Positions 15,560-25,206 of a stretch of 64,000 nt of DNA are shown here, in pieces. A program made the position numbers and the translations under genes. Under the pieces are notes generated by a model. The model did not search any database. It had not been told where the DNA came from and saw only the letters and a list, made by a program, of their open reading frames with translations. Positions within the stretch are counted from its first letter, which is position 1; every line of letters starts with the position of its first letter. Location of the stretch: contig SUXG01000004.1 of NCBI GenBank assembly GCA_015061085.1, positions 48,735-112,734 of the forward strand, in the 5' to 3' direction. The stretch comes from Bacteroidales bacterium (GTDB lineage Bacteria > Bacteroidota > Bacteroidia > Bacteroidales > Muribaculaceae).

Positions 15560-18500
15560 TTAACTTTTAATCACAAGGATTTTAACCATAATTCCATCAA
15601 TGTCGAGATCTACTGCATTTACATCGTCAATAGAATCTACGATATTGATTTCATTAGCAAGGACTTGAGTTGAAATATACTGTCCAAAAGCATTAATAGT
15701 AGCATCAGTCTGCTCGTGATGAGTGATATTAACAACGACCTTATCTGTTATCTCAAAATCACTGCTCTTTCTGATGTTTTGGATTCTATTTACCAACTCG
15801 CGAGCCATACCTTCATTACGCAATTCTTCTGTAACGGTAACGTCAAGAGCAACTGTGATATTTCCATCATTTGCAACAAGCCATCCAGGTACATCCTCCG
15901 GAATAATTTCTACATCTTCTGTAGTTACTATTGGAGCTTCAGGCAATTCTGTAAATGTGTAGCTTCCGTTACGTTCTAATTTAGAGATTTGCTTTTGATC
16001 CATTTCTTGGATTGCTTTTCCTAATTGTTTCATAATCTTACCATAACGTGGACCAAGTTTCTTAAAGTCGGCTTTTACACGTTTAATAAGACCACTTTCT
16101 TCATTATCAACAATTTTAATATCCTTAACGTTCACTTCAATTGCGATAAGATCTCTCATAGCTTCAACCATTGCTCTCTGATTTGCATCTACTACAGGTA
16201 CAAGGAGAGTTTGAAGTGGTTGTCGCACTTTAATATTTACCTTACGGCGAAGAGCCAACACGTTGGATGTAATATCTTGAGCCAATTGCATTTGAGCTTC
16301 AAGTTGATTGTTCACTTTATAATCCTCTGCTTTCGGATAACGAGAAAGGTGAACCGTTGTATATTCTGCGCCTGTAACCGGTTGCATCAAATCTGAATAT
16401 AGTTTATCAGCATAGAATGGTGCGATTGGAGCCATCAACTGTGCGATTGTCTTCAAGCAGACATAAAGTGTTTGATATGCAGACAGTTTATCTTCATTCA
16501 TATCACCTGCCCAGAAACGCTTACGATTAAGTCGAACATACCAATTAGACAAATTGTCATTGACAAATTCTGAAATTGCACGAGCTGCACGAGTTGGTTC
16601 GTAATCATTCAATGATTCTTCTACCTCTTTAACCAATGTATTCAATAAAGAAAGAATCCAACGATCGATTTCCGGACGTTTAGCAAATTCCACTTCCGAC
16701 TCTGTCGCAGTAAATCCATCAACATTTGCATATAGAGCAAAGAATTTGTATGTATTATATAATGTAGAGAAAAGCTTACGGCTCACTTCTGCCACGCCAT
16801 CTTCATCATATTTCAAATTATCCCATGGCTGAGAGTTCTCAATCATATACCAACGCACAGGGTCGCTACCAAACTGTTCGATATTTGAGAATGGATTGAT
16901 AGCATTGCCCAAACGCTTTGACATCTTATTACCATTCTTATCAAGCACAAGACCATTAGAAATTACAGCCTTGAATGCTACATTGTCAAATACCATTGTA
17001 CCTATTGCGTGAAGTGTATAAAACCATCCACGTGTTTGGTCAACACCTTCTGCAATAAAATCAGAAGGATATACTTCTCTATTATCAAAAACATCTTTAT
17101 TTTCAAACGGATAGTGAATTTGAGCGTATGGCATTGCACCTGAGTCAAACCACACATCGATTAGGTCAAGTTCACGTTTCATAGGCTTGCCGCTTGCTGA
17201 CACCAAAATTACATCGTCAACGTATGGACGGTGAATATCAATTTTGTCATAGTTTTCCTTTGTCATTACACCCGGCTCAAAGCCTTTAGCAGTAAAGATG
17301 TTTTCGCTCATGAAGCCAGCCTTTACAGATTCGTCGATAGCTGCACAAAGTTCTTCGTATGAGCCGATACACTTCTCTTCCTTACCGTCTTCTGTACGCC
17401 AGATAGGCAATGGAATACCCCAATAACGACTACGAGATAGATTCCAATCCTGAAGGTTTTCGAGCCACTTTCCGAAGCGACCTGTACCTGTGGCAGCAGG
17501 TTTCCATTTGATAGTGTTATTGAGTTCGATCATGCGATCACGAGCCGCAGTGGTACGAACAAACCAGCTATCTAATGGATAGTAAAGCACCGGTTTGTCA
17601 GTACGCCAACAATGTGGATAATTGTGGACATGTTTTTCAATTTTGAATGCTTCGCCTGCTTGCTTCATTTCCATACAGATGACGATATTCAAGTCTTCAT
17701 CCTTTTCAGCAGCTTCTGCATCATACTTACCACCTACATTATATTTAGGAGAATACGCATTTTTAACAAAATCTCCTGCATGATGAGCATAGTTCTCTTC
17801 ATTTACACATGCAGCCACAAATTCAGGAGCACACTCATCAATTGTATAGTACTTACCAACAAGGTCAACCATCGGACGTGTTTCTCCTTTCTTGTTAATC
17901 ATAAACAATGAAGGGATTCCTGCTGCCTTTGCCACCTTGGCATCATCAGCACCGAAAGTTGGAGCAATATGTACTATACCTGTACCATCATCTGTTGTCA
18001 CATAGTCACCCGGAATTACTCGGAAGCCTTCTGCTTCTAATTCCACAAAGCGATCTGTGCCTACTGTAAAGCAACGTTCAGGATGCTCTTCTGCAACTTT
18101 CTTCACAAAATCAGCTGCCAAGTCATCAACTTTTTCCAATGGTTTAACCCACGGCATAAGTTGCGTATATCGCATGCCAACGAGCTCTTCGCCTGTATAT
18201 TTGCCCACCACCTTGTAAGGCACTACCTTATCGCCGGGGTTGTAGTCTTCGAGTGCAATCTTCGCACCATCAGCTTTGAAGTAAGCCGACATGCGAGATT
18301 CAGCCAATACTACTGAAATCTTTTCGCCATTATATGGATTATATGTCTGAACGCAAACGTAGTTAATCTTTGGGCCGACGCAAAGCGCAGTGTTAGATGG
18401 CAATGTCCAAGGAGTTGTTGTCCATGCGATGAAATAAGGCGTACCCCACTGTGTCATTTCCTCACGAGGATTCTTAATCTTGAACAATGCAGTTACTGTA

Positions 18501-19123
18501 GTATCTTTCACATCGCGATAGCATCCAGGCTGATTAAGTTCATGAGAACTTAGTCCTGTACCTGCACCCGGTGAATATGGTTGGATAGTGTAACCCTTGT
18601 AAAGATAACCCTTTTTATAAAGTTCCTTAAGAAGCCACCACACAGTCTCAATATAGCGATTGTCGTATGTAATGTATGGATCACTGAGGTCCACCCAATA
18701 ACCCATTTGATGAGTAAGGTCAGTCCATTCTTTAGTGTATTTCATCACCTCACGACGACAAGCAGCATTATATTCATCAACAGAAATCTTCTTACCGATA
18801 TCTTCCTTAGTGATACCGAGAGTCTTTTCAACACCTAATTCAACCGGGAGACCGTGAGTATCCCAACCTGCTTTACGCTTCACATGAAAGCCCTGCATTG
18901 TCTTATAACGACAGAATATATCTTTGATAGTACGAGCCATAACGTGGTGAATACCCGGCATACCATTTGCTGACGGTGGACCTTCGTAGAACACAAATGA
19001 AGGACAACCCTCACGTTCTGTCATACTCGCTTCGAAAAGATGATTCTCATCCCACTTTGCCAACATCTCTTTGTTGATGTCGGAAAGGTTAAGCTGTTTG
19101 CTATATTCTGTGAACTTCTTCAT
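15560..19123 (-). CDS. ileS: Isoleucine--tRNA ligase
   Basis: An 1187-residue class I aminoacyl-tRNA synthetase. The HIGH-type motif is PPSANGMPGIHH (about residues 49-60) and the KMSKS-type loop is KMSKRLGN (about 734). The editing (CP1) domain lies between them with WTTTPWTLPSNT (about 240), and the C-terminal anticodon-binding domain follows KMSKR. It is the long eukaryote-like form of IleRS, without the bacterial C-terminal zinc finger. It begins 48 bases after ddl with no promoter visible in the gap and leads the traR-lspA-DUF4296 genes. Confidence 0.96.
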   Translation of the reverse strand: MKKFTEYSKQLNLSDINKEMLAKWDENHLFEASMTEREGCPSFVFYEGPPSANGMPGIHHVMARTIKDIFCRYKTMQGFHVKRKAGWDTHGLPVELGVEKTLGITKEDIGKKISVDEYNAACRREVMKYTKEWTDLTHQMGYWVDLSDPYITYDNRYIETVWWLLKELYKKGYLYKGYTIQPYSPGAGTGLSSHELNQPGCYRDVKDTTVTALFKIKNPREEMTQWGTPYFIAWTTTPWTLPSNTALCVGPKINYVCVQTYNPYNGEKISVVLAESRMSAYFKADGAKIALEDYNPGDKVVPYKVVGKYTGEELVGMRYTQLMPWVKPLEKVDDLAADFVKKVAEEHPERCFTVGTDRFVELEAEGFRVIPGDYVTTDDGTGIVHIAPTFGADDAKVAKAAGIPSLFMINKKGETRPMVDLVGKYYTIDECAPEFVAACVNEENYAHHAGDFVKNAYSPKYNVGGKYDAEAAEKDEDLNIVICMEMKQAGEAFKIEKHVHNYPHCWRTDKPVLYYPLDSWFVRTTAARDRMIELNNTIKWKPAATGTGRFGKWLENLQDWNLSRSRYWGIPLPIWRTEDGKEEKCIGSYEELCAAIDESVKAGFMSENIFTAKGFEPGVMTKENYDKIDIHRPYVDDVILVSASGKPMKRELDLIDVWFDSGAMPYAQIHYPFENKDVFDNREVYPSDFIAEGVDQTRGWFYTLHAIGTMVFDNVAFKAVISNGLVLDKNGNKMSKRLGNAINPFSNIEQFGSDPVRWYMIENSQPWDNLKYDEDGVAEVSRKLFSTLYNTYKFFALYANVDGFTATESEVEFAKRPEIDRWILSLLNTLVKEVEESLNDYEPTRAARAISEFVNDNLSNWYVRLNRKRFWAGDMNEDKLSAYQTLYVCLKTIAQLMAPIAPFYADKLYSDLMQPVTGAEYTTVHLSRYPKAEDYKVNNQLEAQMQLAQDITSNVLALRRKVNIKVRQPLQTLLVPVVDANQRAMVEAMRDLIAIEVNVKDIKIVDNEESGLIKRVKADFKKLGPRYGKIMKQLGKAIQEMDQKQISKLERNGSYTFTELPEAPIVTTEDVEIIPEDVPGWLVANDGNITVALDVTVTEELRNEGMARELVNRIQNIRKSSDFEITDKVVVNITHHEQTDATINAFGQYISTQVLANEINIVDSIDDVNAVDLDIDGIMVKILVIKS

Positions 19124-19171
19124 ATACTTATATACTTATTTTATATTTGTTGTATTTGTTAATATTTATGA

Positions 19172-20368
19172 TTAAAATTTTGAGCCTTTAGCTCCTTTTG
19201 CTCCCTTCACGCCTCCACCGAGTGAGAAGATGTTTTGGTCGTAGGTAAATGTCTTTTGATCTGTCAATCTTTTACGTTTAAATGCCAATTCAACCAATCT
19301 ATCCATCAATTTCTCAAAACTGATGCCGGTTGCCTCCCACAAATAGAATGACAATGAACCCGGAATTGTATTAATTTCATTGACGTAAATAGAATTGTCT
19401 TTTCTATCAATCATTACATCTATTCTACTGACTCCATGACATGATAAAACTCTGAAAGTCTCGCCAGCCATGTGACGTATCTTTTCGCTTATCTCAACAG
19501 GCAAATCGGCCGGAATACGCTTTTCGCTTGCTTGCATTCCTTTTGCAGACTTACTTCCTCCCATATATTTATCTTCATACGACAAGAAATCTCCTGTCTT
19601 AATTGGCTCTTCACAAACACTTGATTCGTGTTCATCTGCATCTCCGAGCACAGAGCAATTGATTTCTTGAAGTTGCTCAATCATATCTTCAACGATGATA
19701 CGTTGCGAGAATTTCTCTGCATGATTCACTTTCTCAATCAATTCTTCTCGATTTGAAGCTTTACCAATGCCAACGCTTGAGCCTAAGTTTGCAGGTTTGA
19801 CAATCACCGGATAACCTATCTTTTCTTCAATTTTAGCGATCAATTGTTCGCGTTCATTAAACCATTGGCGATCCGTAAACCACACATAGTCAACAACCGG
19901 AATATTACATTCCTTTAGAATCATTTTCATTGTGATTTTATCCATACCGTTTGCACTTGACAATGTATTACATCCTGCAAACGGAATACCTATTGTTTCA
20001 AGCAATCCTTCAAATATTCCATCTTCTCCATTTGTACCATGTAGCACAGGAATTGCAACATGAAGCTCCTCTATAATTGTATTACGCTTAGAAAACATTG
20101 ATGTCTCGGCCTTATATAAATTATAATCGCCATATTCAGGACGCATAAACACTTCTGTGCATTTATTTGTCAACCCCTTCATATCCTTATAATTACGAAT
20201 ATCAAGAAGATCATTACCTGTGTACCATCTACCTTGTTTAGATATATAAATTGGCACTATGTTATATCGTTCAACATTAAAGGCATGTATCGCCTGCAAA
20301 GCTGAAATCACAGAAATTTCATGTTCGACTGATCTTCCACCGAAGAACACAGCTACATTTGTTTTCAT
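19172..20368 (-). CDS. ddl: D-alanine--D-alanine ligase, clostridial-like form
   Basis: A 398-residue ATP-grasp ligase making the D-Ala-D-Ala dipeptide for peptidoglycan. Motifs: FFGGRSVEHEISVISA at the N-terminus, HGTNGEDGIFEGLLE (about 111), YPVIVKPANLGSSVGI (about 187), the specificity loop FLSYEDKY (about 263) with the Tyr that favours D-Ala over D-lactate, and the metal-binding VNEINTIPGSLSFY (about 333). It is about 60 residues longer than the Ddl usual in Bacteroides; the extended loop after DKY and the Gly/Lys-rich end (GGGVKGAKGAKGSKF) resemble ligases of Clostridia, so transfer is possible. It has its own promoter and leads the ileS operon. Confidence 0.9.
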   Translation of the reverse strand: MKTNVAVFFGGRSVEHEISVISALQAIHAFNVERYNIVPIYISKQGRWYTGNDLLDIRNYKDMKGLTNKCTEVFMRPEYGDYNLYKAETSMFSKRNTIIEELHVAIPVLHGTNGEDGIFEGLLETIGIPFAGCNTLSSANGMDKITMKMILKECNIPVVDYVWFTDRQWFNEREQLIAKIEEKIGYPVIVKPANLGSSVGIGKASNREELIEKVNHAEKFSQRIIVEDMIEQLQEINCSVLGDADEHESSVCEEPIKTGDFLSYEDKYMGGSKSAKGMQASEKRIPADLPVEISEKIRHMAGETFRVLSCHGVSRIDVMIDRKDNSIYVNEINTIPGSLSFYLWEATGISFEKLMDRLVELAFKRKRLTDQKTFTYDQNIFSLGGGVKGAKGAKGSKF

Positions 20369-20821
20369 ATTTAAATCTTATAAATTATCTAATAGTCAAC
20401 AAATTACATCCATTTGTTAACACGTTACAATTAAGTCGCAAAATTAATAAAAATCTGCGACTTTTACAACCAAAATCAACTCTCTTATTGTATTTTTTAT
20501 AAAATTCTATTAAAGCAGAAAATTTTCTTCCACTCTAATTAATCTTTCAGATGAATTTAATTAGACAAACACAGTTCATAACGACTGTCAAATTATAAGT
20601 CTGCCTCTCTATGTATAATAATACACATGCATATTTCAGGTAAAATAGAACAAAACTTTCACTCTTCAATTAGCACAGGATTTTAAGTCCCTCATTTCTA
20701 CTGAATTTCATCAATAGTCTCAAATAAAAAATTGGCGCGATGTTTGTTGTTACTACATAAATTTAGTATTGGTTGTTATTAATTATCACATTGAATAAAA
20801 ACCACCATATTTATTTAAAAT
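20369..20821. other. Divergent intergenic region between ddl and the TPR gene
   Basis: 453 AT-rich bases without a gene. The ddl promoter is at 20439-20470. For the TPR gene a TAAATTTA sequence near 20760 could be a -7 box but lacks a properly placed -33. No RNA gene or repeat is seen. Confidence 0.5.
20433..20470 (-). promoter_or_regulatory. ddl promoter with overlapping palindrome
   Basis: On the minus strand GTTG (20470-20467), 20 bases, TAATTTTG (20446-20439). A 6-bp inverted repeat, GTCGCA (20435-20440) and TGCGAC (20456-20461), covers the -7 region and part of the spacer and could be an operator. Confidence 0.7.
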
Positions 20822-23029
20822 ATGAATAAATTAGAAATACATAAATCGATTAGCCAAGTTAAGTCATTACTTAACGAACATCGGGTTAAAGAGGCTTTTT
20901 TCTTAATGAACGAGCTTAATGGCAAAGCCGAACAGTGGAAAATTTCTGATGAACTCAGACGCATGGAAGAGACATACCGATATATGATTCATTATATGGT
21001 AGAAGGAATTGACGACCCATATAAAGACAAACTATATTCAGACATGATTTCTAGAATGTCTGTTATCACAGATGAAATCGAAAGGAATTTATTATGTCAA
21101 TTTGCAAACAACACGTTATATCTCAATCACTTACACAAACACATACAGCAACCACACGACATCAAAAATTTAATTCTTAATTATTCTGTAATCAATGAAA
21201 AAATAGGACTATCTTCTGAAGTTAGAATGATTGATAACAGCATTTTAAAAGACAAAGAAAAATTATTATCCGATATTTTCATTGCGATTTGGTTAATTCA
21301 ACATTTATCGGATAAAGATTATCAAACTATATCTGACTCCTTAAATTCCGATAGCTCCACTTACGAATTAAAATGTCAAATAATTTCTGCAATTTTATTA
21401 GGTACTCTACAGTATTATGATAGTAGAAAAATTGAATTATTATTAAATATCTATCACTCTACAAACGATAAAAAAATAGGAATAAGGGCATTAGTGTGTG
21501 CTATCCTTACTATGCATCACTATCGAGAACAAGCATATAAAGACCCTTCATTAAGAAATATTTTAGAATCTTTGACAGACAAGAATGATTTTTTGTCAGA
21601 TGTCAAAAGCATTATTTTTGATTTTATACGCACACGCGACACTGACCGAATCAGTAAAAAAATGAAAGATGAGGTCATTCCTGAGATAATGAAGCTTCAG
21701 CCTGAAATCATGAAACGCTTTAAAAATTCAGATTCCGACACTGAACTTGAGCTTGATATTAATAACATGGATGAAAATCCCGAATGGGCTGAATTGCTTG
21801 ATAAAAGTGGACTCGGCAATAAATTAAAAGAACTGAGCGAATTACAAATGGAAGGTGGTGATGTTTTTATGATAGCATTTTCAAATCTTAAGAATTTCCC
21901 ATTCTTTCATAAAGTCAGCAATTGGTTTCTTCCATTTAGCACATCGCATAGCGAATTGGTTGCATTAAGTGAAATAAGTAATGAAAATCTGATGAGTCTG
22001 ATTTGTGGAGATTCGATAATGTGTGACTCCGACAAATATTCGTTTGCCATATCAGTAGCACAAATGCCTCACTCACAACGCTCAATGATGATACAACAAA
22101 TGGATGCTCAATTTGAGCAAATCAAGCAACATAATCAAAATAGTTTAGAGCATAGTCTTACTTCAGACTACAAAACAGAAGCATCAAAATATATAAAAGA
22201 CCTATATCGTTTCTTCAAACTATTTAATCGCCGTTCTGAGTTTATCGACCCATTTAAATCACCTATTAATTTTATTTATCTACCAGTGATTGGCAATGGT
22301 CTTGCAAATGACGAAAATTTGAGATTAATCGGAGAATTTTACTTTAATCGAGGATATTACAACGATGCTTGCGCACTATTTGTAATAATTGAGAAAAGTG
22401 GAAATTGTGACGACTTAATATTGCAAAAGATTGGATTCTGCCATCAATCAGAAAAAGCATACAACAAAGCTTTAGAGTACTATAAAAAAGCAGAAATCTT
22501 AAACCCTGACAATTCATGGCTTATTAAGAAAATCGCTTTATGTCACAAAAATCTTATGCAATATGACCAAGCTGCCACTTACTACAAAAAAGCACTTGAA
22601 AAAGATGCTTCAAACCTAAATTTAGTTATGAATCTCGGTCATTGTCTTCTTCAATCCGGTCACATAAATGAAGCATTAAAATGTTACTATAAAGTGGAAT
22701 ATCTTGACGAAAAAAGCAATCGTGCGCTTCGCCCTATCGCATGGTGTGAATTTGAATTAGGCAATTACGAACAAAGCAGGAAGTATTATAATAAAGTAAT
22801 TTCCAATAATCCAAATGCACAAGATTATATGAATTTTGGACACTTAGAGTTGGCTTCAAAAAATTTATCCTTAGCACTATCATTATATGCTGATAGCATT
22901 AAGAATTCTTCTAAAAAAGAATTTCACAAATCATTTTTAGAAGACTCTGAACAGCTTATCAGATTAGGTGTTAAAGCAATCGATCTCCCGATTATAATTG
23001 ACAAACTTTTATATGATTTAGACAAATAA
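20822..23029 (+). CDS. Large tetratricopeptide-repeat protein
   Basis: A 735-residue soluble protein. The first 480 residues are alpha-helical with no motif I recognise. Residues about 500-700 hold at least five TPR units (for example ALEYYKKAEILNPDNSWLI, then ALKCYYKVEYLDEKS), a protein-protein interaction scaffold. There is no signal peptide, so it is probably cytoplasmic. It stands alone, with a terminator hairpin downstream and the outer-membrane operon convergent to it. The function is unknown. Confidence 0.8.
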   Translation: MNKLEIHKSISQVKSLLNEHRVKEAFFLMNELNGKAEQWKISDELRRMEETYRYMIHYMVEGIDDPYKDKLYSDMISRMSVITDEIERNLLCQFANNTLYLNHLHKHIQQPHDIKNLILNYSVINEKIGLSSEVRMIDNSILKDKEKLLSDIFIAIWLIQHLSDKDYQTISDSLNSDSSTYELKCQIISAILLGTLQYYDSRKIELLLNIYHSTNDKKIGIRALVCAILTMHHYREQAYKDPSLRNILESLTDKNDFLSDVKSIIFDFIRTRDTDRISKKMKDEVIPEIMKLQPEIMKRFKNSDSDTELELDINNMDENPEWAELLDKSGLGNKLKELSELQMEGGDVFMIAFSNLKNFPFFHKVSNWFLPFSTSHSELVALSEISNENLMSLICGDSIMCDSDKYSFAISVAQMPHSQRSMMIQQMDAQFEQIKQHNQNSLEHSLTSDYKTEASKYIKDLYRFFKLFNRRSEFIDPFKSPINFIYLPVIGNGLANDENLRLIGEFYFNRGYYNDACALFVIIEKSGNCDDLILQKIGFCHQSEKAYNKALEYYKKAEILNPDNSWLIKKIALCHKNLMQYDQAATYYKKALEKDASNLNLVMNLGHCLLQSGHINEALKCYYKVEYLDEKSNRALRPIAWCEFELGNYEQSRKYYNKVISNNPNAQDYMNFGHLELASKNLSLALSLYADSIKNSSKKEFHKSFLEDSEQLIRLGVKAIDLPIIIDKLLYDLDK

Positions 23030-23342
23030 TCTGATTTTAGATTATCTAAACATGAGATTTCCACAGATTCATAGCACTACTGTAAATATCCGATAATTTG
23101 CAATCTATCCATTCATTTGGGCTGTTACGACATCGGCTCTTTTACTCACGATTATTTATTTTTATTTTATAAGCAAAATAACTAAAAAGGACTGATTCCA
23201 TTTGCAGGATTCAGTCCTAATTTTATTTCTCAGAAACATTTATCGGACACCAATAATTCTTTTGTTTATTCACACTAAAAAACTAAGTCTTTAAATGTTT
23301 ATCACTTTGTGATGCCATAAACCATGATAAAAACATGCTATC
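23030..23342. other. Convergent intergenic region
   Basis: 313 bases between the TPR gene and the convergent outer-membrane protein gene. It holds the hairpin at 23188-23218; nothing else is recognised. Confidence 0.5.
23188..23218. terminator. Bidirectional terminator
   Basis: A 12-bp stem with one mismatch (23188-23199 with 23207-23218), A-run before and TAATTTTATTT after, serves the two convergent transcripts. Confidence 0.7.
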
Positions 23343-24098
23343 TTACAATGTATAACTAACACCAATATTAAGATAGACATTATAGTTATTCATATCTATT
23401 TGACGTTTGTCGGGATTAAGCACACTTATAATACCCCATGTTAGATTAGCGTCTATTGCTAAATTACGATACACTTTAAAAGAAGCTCCAATTTCGGCAC
23501 CAGTATCAAATTTTTGTAAATCTTCAGAATAGTTATAATCTGCTTTTGTTATACTTATGACCGGGTGTAATGGAGTTTCCCTGATTTGACCTTCAATCAC
23601 CTTTCCTGTGAAATTTCTATCTATCGCATAGGCAAAATACCATCCAGCATGTAGCTCCCATTTTTTGTTAACACGATATATTGCAGATAAAGGGATTGTC
23701 AGATAACCCATTCGTGTCTTATTTTTAATATCTCCCGTAAAATATCCTCGTTTCATTCCCAATACGTCTCCAGATTGAATGTTTACTGTCATAGGCCAAT
23801 TTTTAACTGTAATACCTGTTTCCATACCTTTATATTCAAATCTGATTCCTGCACGTATACCCCATGAATGATTTAGATTCATTGTTGCATATCCTGCAAT
23901 AGCCAAATTTGCAGTAGGTTTATAACTATTAATAGCTCTAACATCTGATGGTAATCCCATAGGAGATGTAGCTCCTAAATTAAATCCGGCTGCTACATTA
24001 TATTCAAATTTCTTTAATAAAGGTAGTGTCGTATTCTCTGCTTTTGAATATATGCAGGATACCAACACAATAATTATTAAGATTGAAATATTTTTCAT
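23343..24098 (-). CDS. Outer-membrane beta-barrel protein (PorT/OMP_b-brl-like)
   Basis: A 251-residue protein with an N-terminal signal peptide (about 1-20) and alternating amphipathic beta strands through to a terminal aromatic/leucine end (VGVSYTL-type: LNIGVSYTL), as expected for a barrel inserted by the BAM complex. The GFNLGATSPMGLP start of the barrel and the WGIRAGIRFEYKGM strand resemble porin-family OMP_b-brl_2 proteins. It is the last gene of a three-gene operon with two surface lipoproteins (12-base gap upstream). The substrate is unknown. Confidence 0.75.
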   Translation of the reverse strand: MKNISILIIIVLVSCIYSKAENTTLPLLKKFEYNVAAGFNLGATSPMGLPSDVRAINSYKPTANLAIAGYATMNLNHSWGIRAGIRFEYKGMETGITVKNWPMTVNIQSGDVLGMKRGYFTGDIKNKTRMGYLTIPLSAIYRVNKKWELHAGWYFAYAIDRNFTGKVIEGQIRETPLHPVISITKADYNYSEDLQKFDTGAEIGASFKVYRNLAIDANLTWGIISVLNPDKRQIDMNNYNVYLNIGVSYTL

Positions 24099-24110
24099 CT
24101 CTATATAATT

Positions 24111-25184
24111 TTAAATATCTGATTCACAAACGATATTAACATCATCAATTAATAATACACTTCCGGGAGCACCATCATATATGTCTCCGTTTCTACTTGC
24201 TGAAAAGATAATAGATAGATTATATCCACCGGTTCTTAATAGTTTTTTATCAATCTCTTCTGTGTATATAAATTCTAAATCAAAATCTATATATCCTTCT
24301 CCCGGCGTATCATAACCACCATCAGTCATTTCTGCTCGTGCTACAATATTAGGGCTATTCTTGATAGTATAACCATTCAAGTGTGTTACTTCTGAATCAG
24401 TTTTATACAAGATTGCTTGTATGCGACAACGATCCTCTACTTTAGTATGGAATGTGACCCCTCCAGATCGATATTTATATTTGCCTGTTAGTCGAAGAGG
24501 CTTTTTCATAAAGGGTAAACCAAATTGGGTTGACTCAAGCGGATCAAACTTTGTACCATCAAATTGTCCAATAAATAAATTGCCGGCTGCTATTGGTTTG
24601 TAATAATCTCCCGTAAGTTTCGTTATCAATTTTGCAGCATTCTTTCCACTTGCAACATCTATGGTTGGTTGAGTTGGGAATGCAGTATAATCATCGTGTT
24701 TTCCAACCAAAAATGAATATGGTTCATTACCACATGACCAAAGATAAAGAGGTTCTTGCGAATCCGAATCCAAATCATACGGCAACATATATTTTTCATT
24801 ATCCGGACAATACCAATTATCAAAACTAAAATATGTTGGTAAATCCTTAAAAAATATTCGTACTTGATAACTTTTCTCCCATTCGCCATCTTCACTTGTT
24901 ACGGTAAATGTACGAGGTGTTGAATAATCATGTACATCAGCAGGATTGGGGATAATGGTTGCACCTTCTGAAATAATATACGACAATATAATATTAGACG
25001 GGTCCACTACTGAAGCATCTACATATACATCAATATTTGTTGATGTATATACTACATTTAAGATGCCCTCCTGAGTGGAGAGCACCTCTAAAATATCAAC
25101 TTCTATATTTGGTTTTTCATCCTTAATGCAACTTGACAGACACAATAGCATCAGTAAAATTGCATGGACTGACACGTATTTCAT
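24111..25184 (-). CDS. PCMD-domain surface lipoprotein
   Basis: A 357-residue lipoprotein with lipobox LCLSSC (Cys about residue 19) followed by IKDEKP, an acidic stretch like the Bacteroidetes surface-export signal. Residues about 30-110 are Ig-like. The C-terminal 240 residues fit the PCMD (putative carbohydrate metabolism) domain: FSFDNWYCPDNEKYMLP, GKNAAKLITKLTGDYY, then FGLPFMKKPLRLTGKYKYRSG. Such proteins are often encoded beside outer-membrane barrels and calcium-dependent glycan-binding lipoproteins, which suggests glycan binding at the surface, but this is inference. It lies 22 bases after the preceding lipoprotein gene. Confidence 0.78.
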   Translation of the reverse strand: MKYVSVHAILLMLLCLSSCIKDEKPNIEVDILEVLSTQEGILNVVYTSTNIDVYVDASVVDPSNIILSYIISEGATIIPNPADVHDYSTPRTFTVTSEDGEWEKSYQVRIFFKDLPTYFSFDNWYCPDNEKYMLPYDLDSDSQEPLYLWSCGNEPYSFLVGKHDDYTAFPTQPTIDVASGKNAAKLITKLTGDYYKPIAAGNLFIGQFDGTKFDPLESTQFGLPFMKKPLRLTGKYKYRSGGVTFHTKVEDRCRIQAILYKTDSEVTHLNGYTIKNSPNIVARAEMTDGGYDTPGEGYIDFDLEFIYTEEIDKKLLRTGGYNLSIIFSASRNGDIYDGAPGSVLLIDDVNIVCESDI

Positions 25185-25206
25185 CGTTTATTATGAAATT
25201 TAATTA

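Noticed and set aside
17613..17621. TGTGGATAA, an exact DnaA box
   Set aside because: It is a single box inside the ileS coding sequence and far from dnaA; no cluster or AT-rich unwinding element accompanies it, so it is chance.
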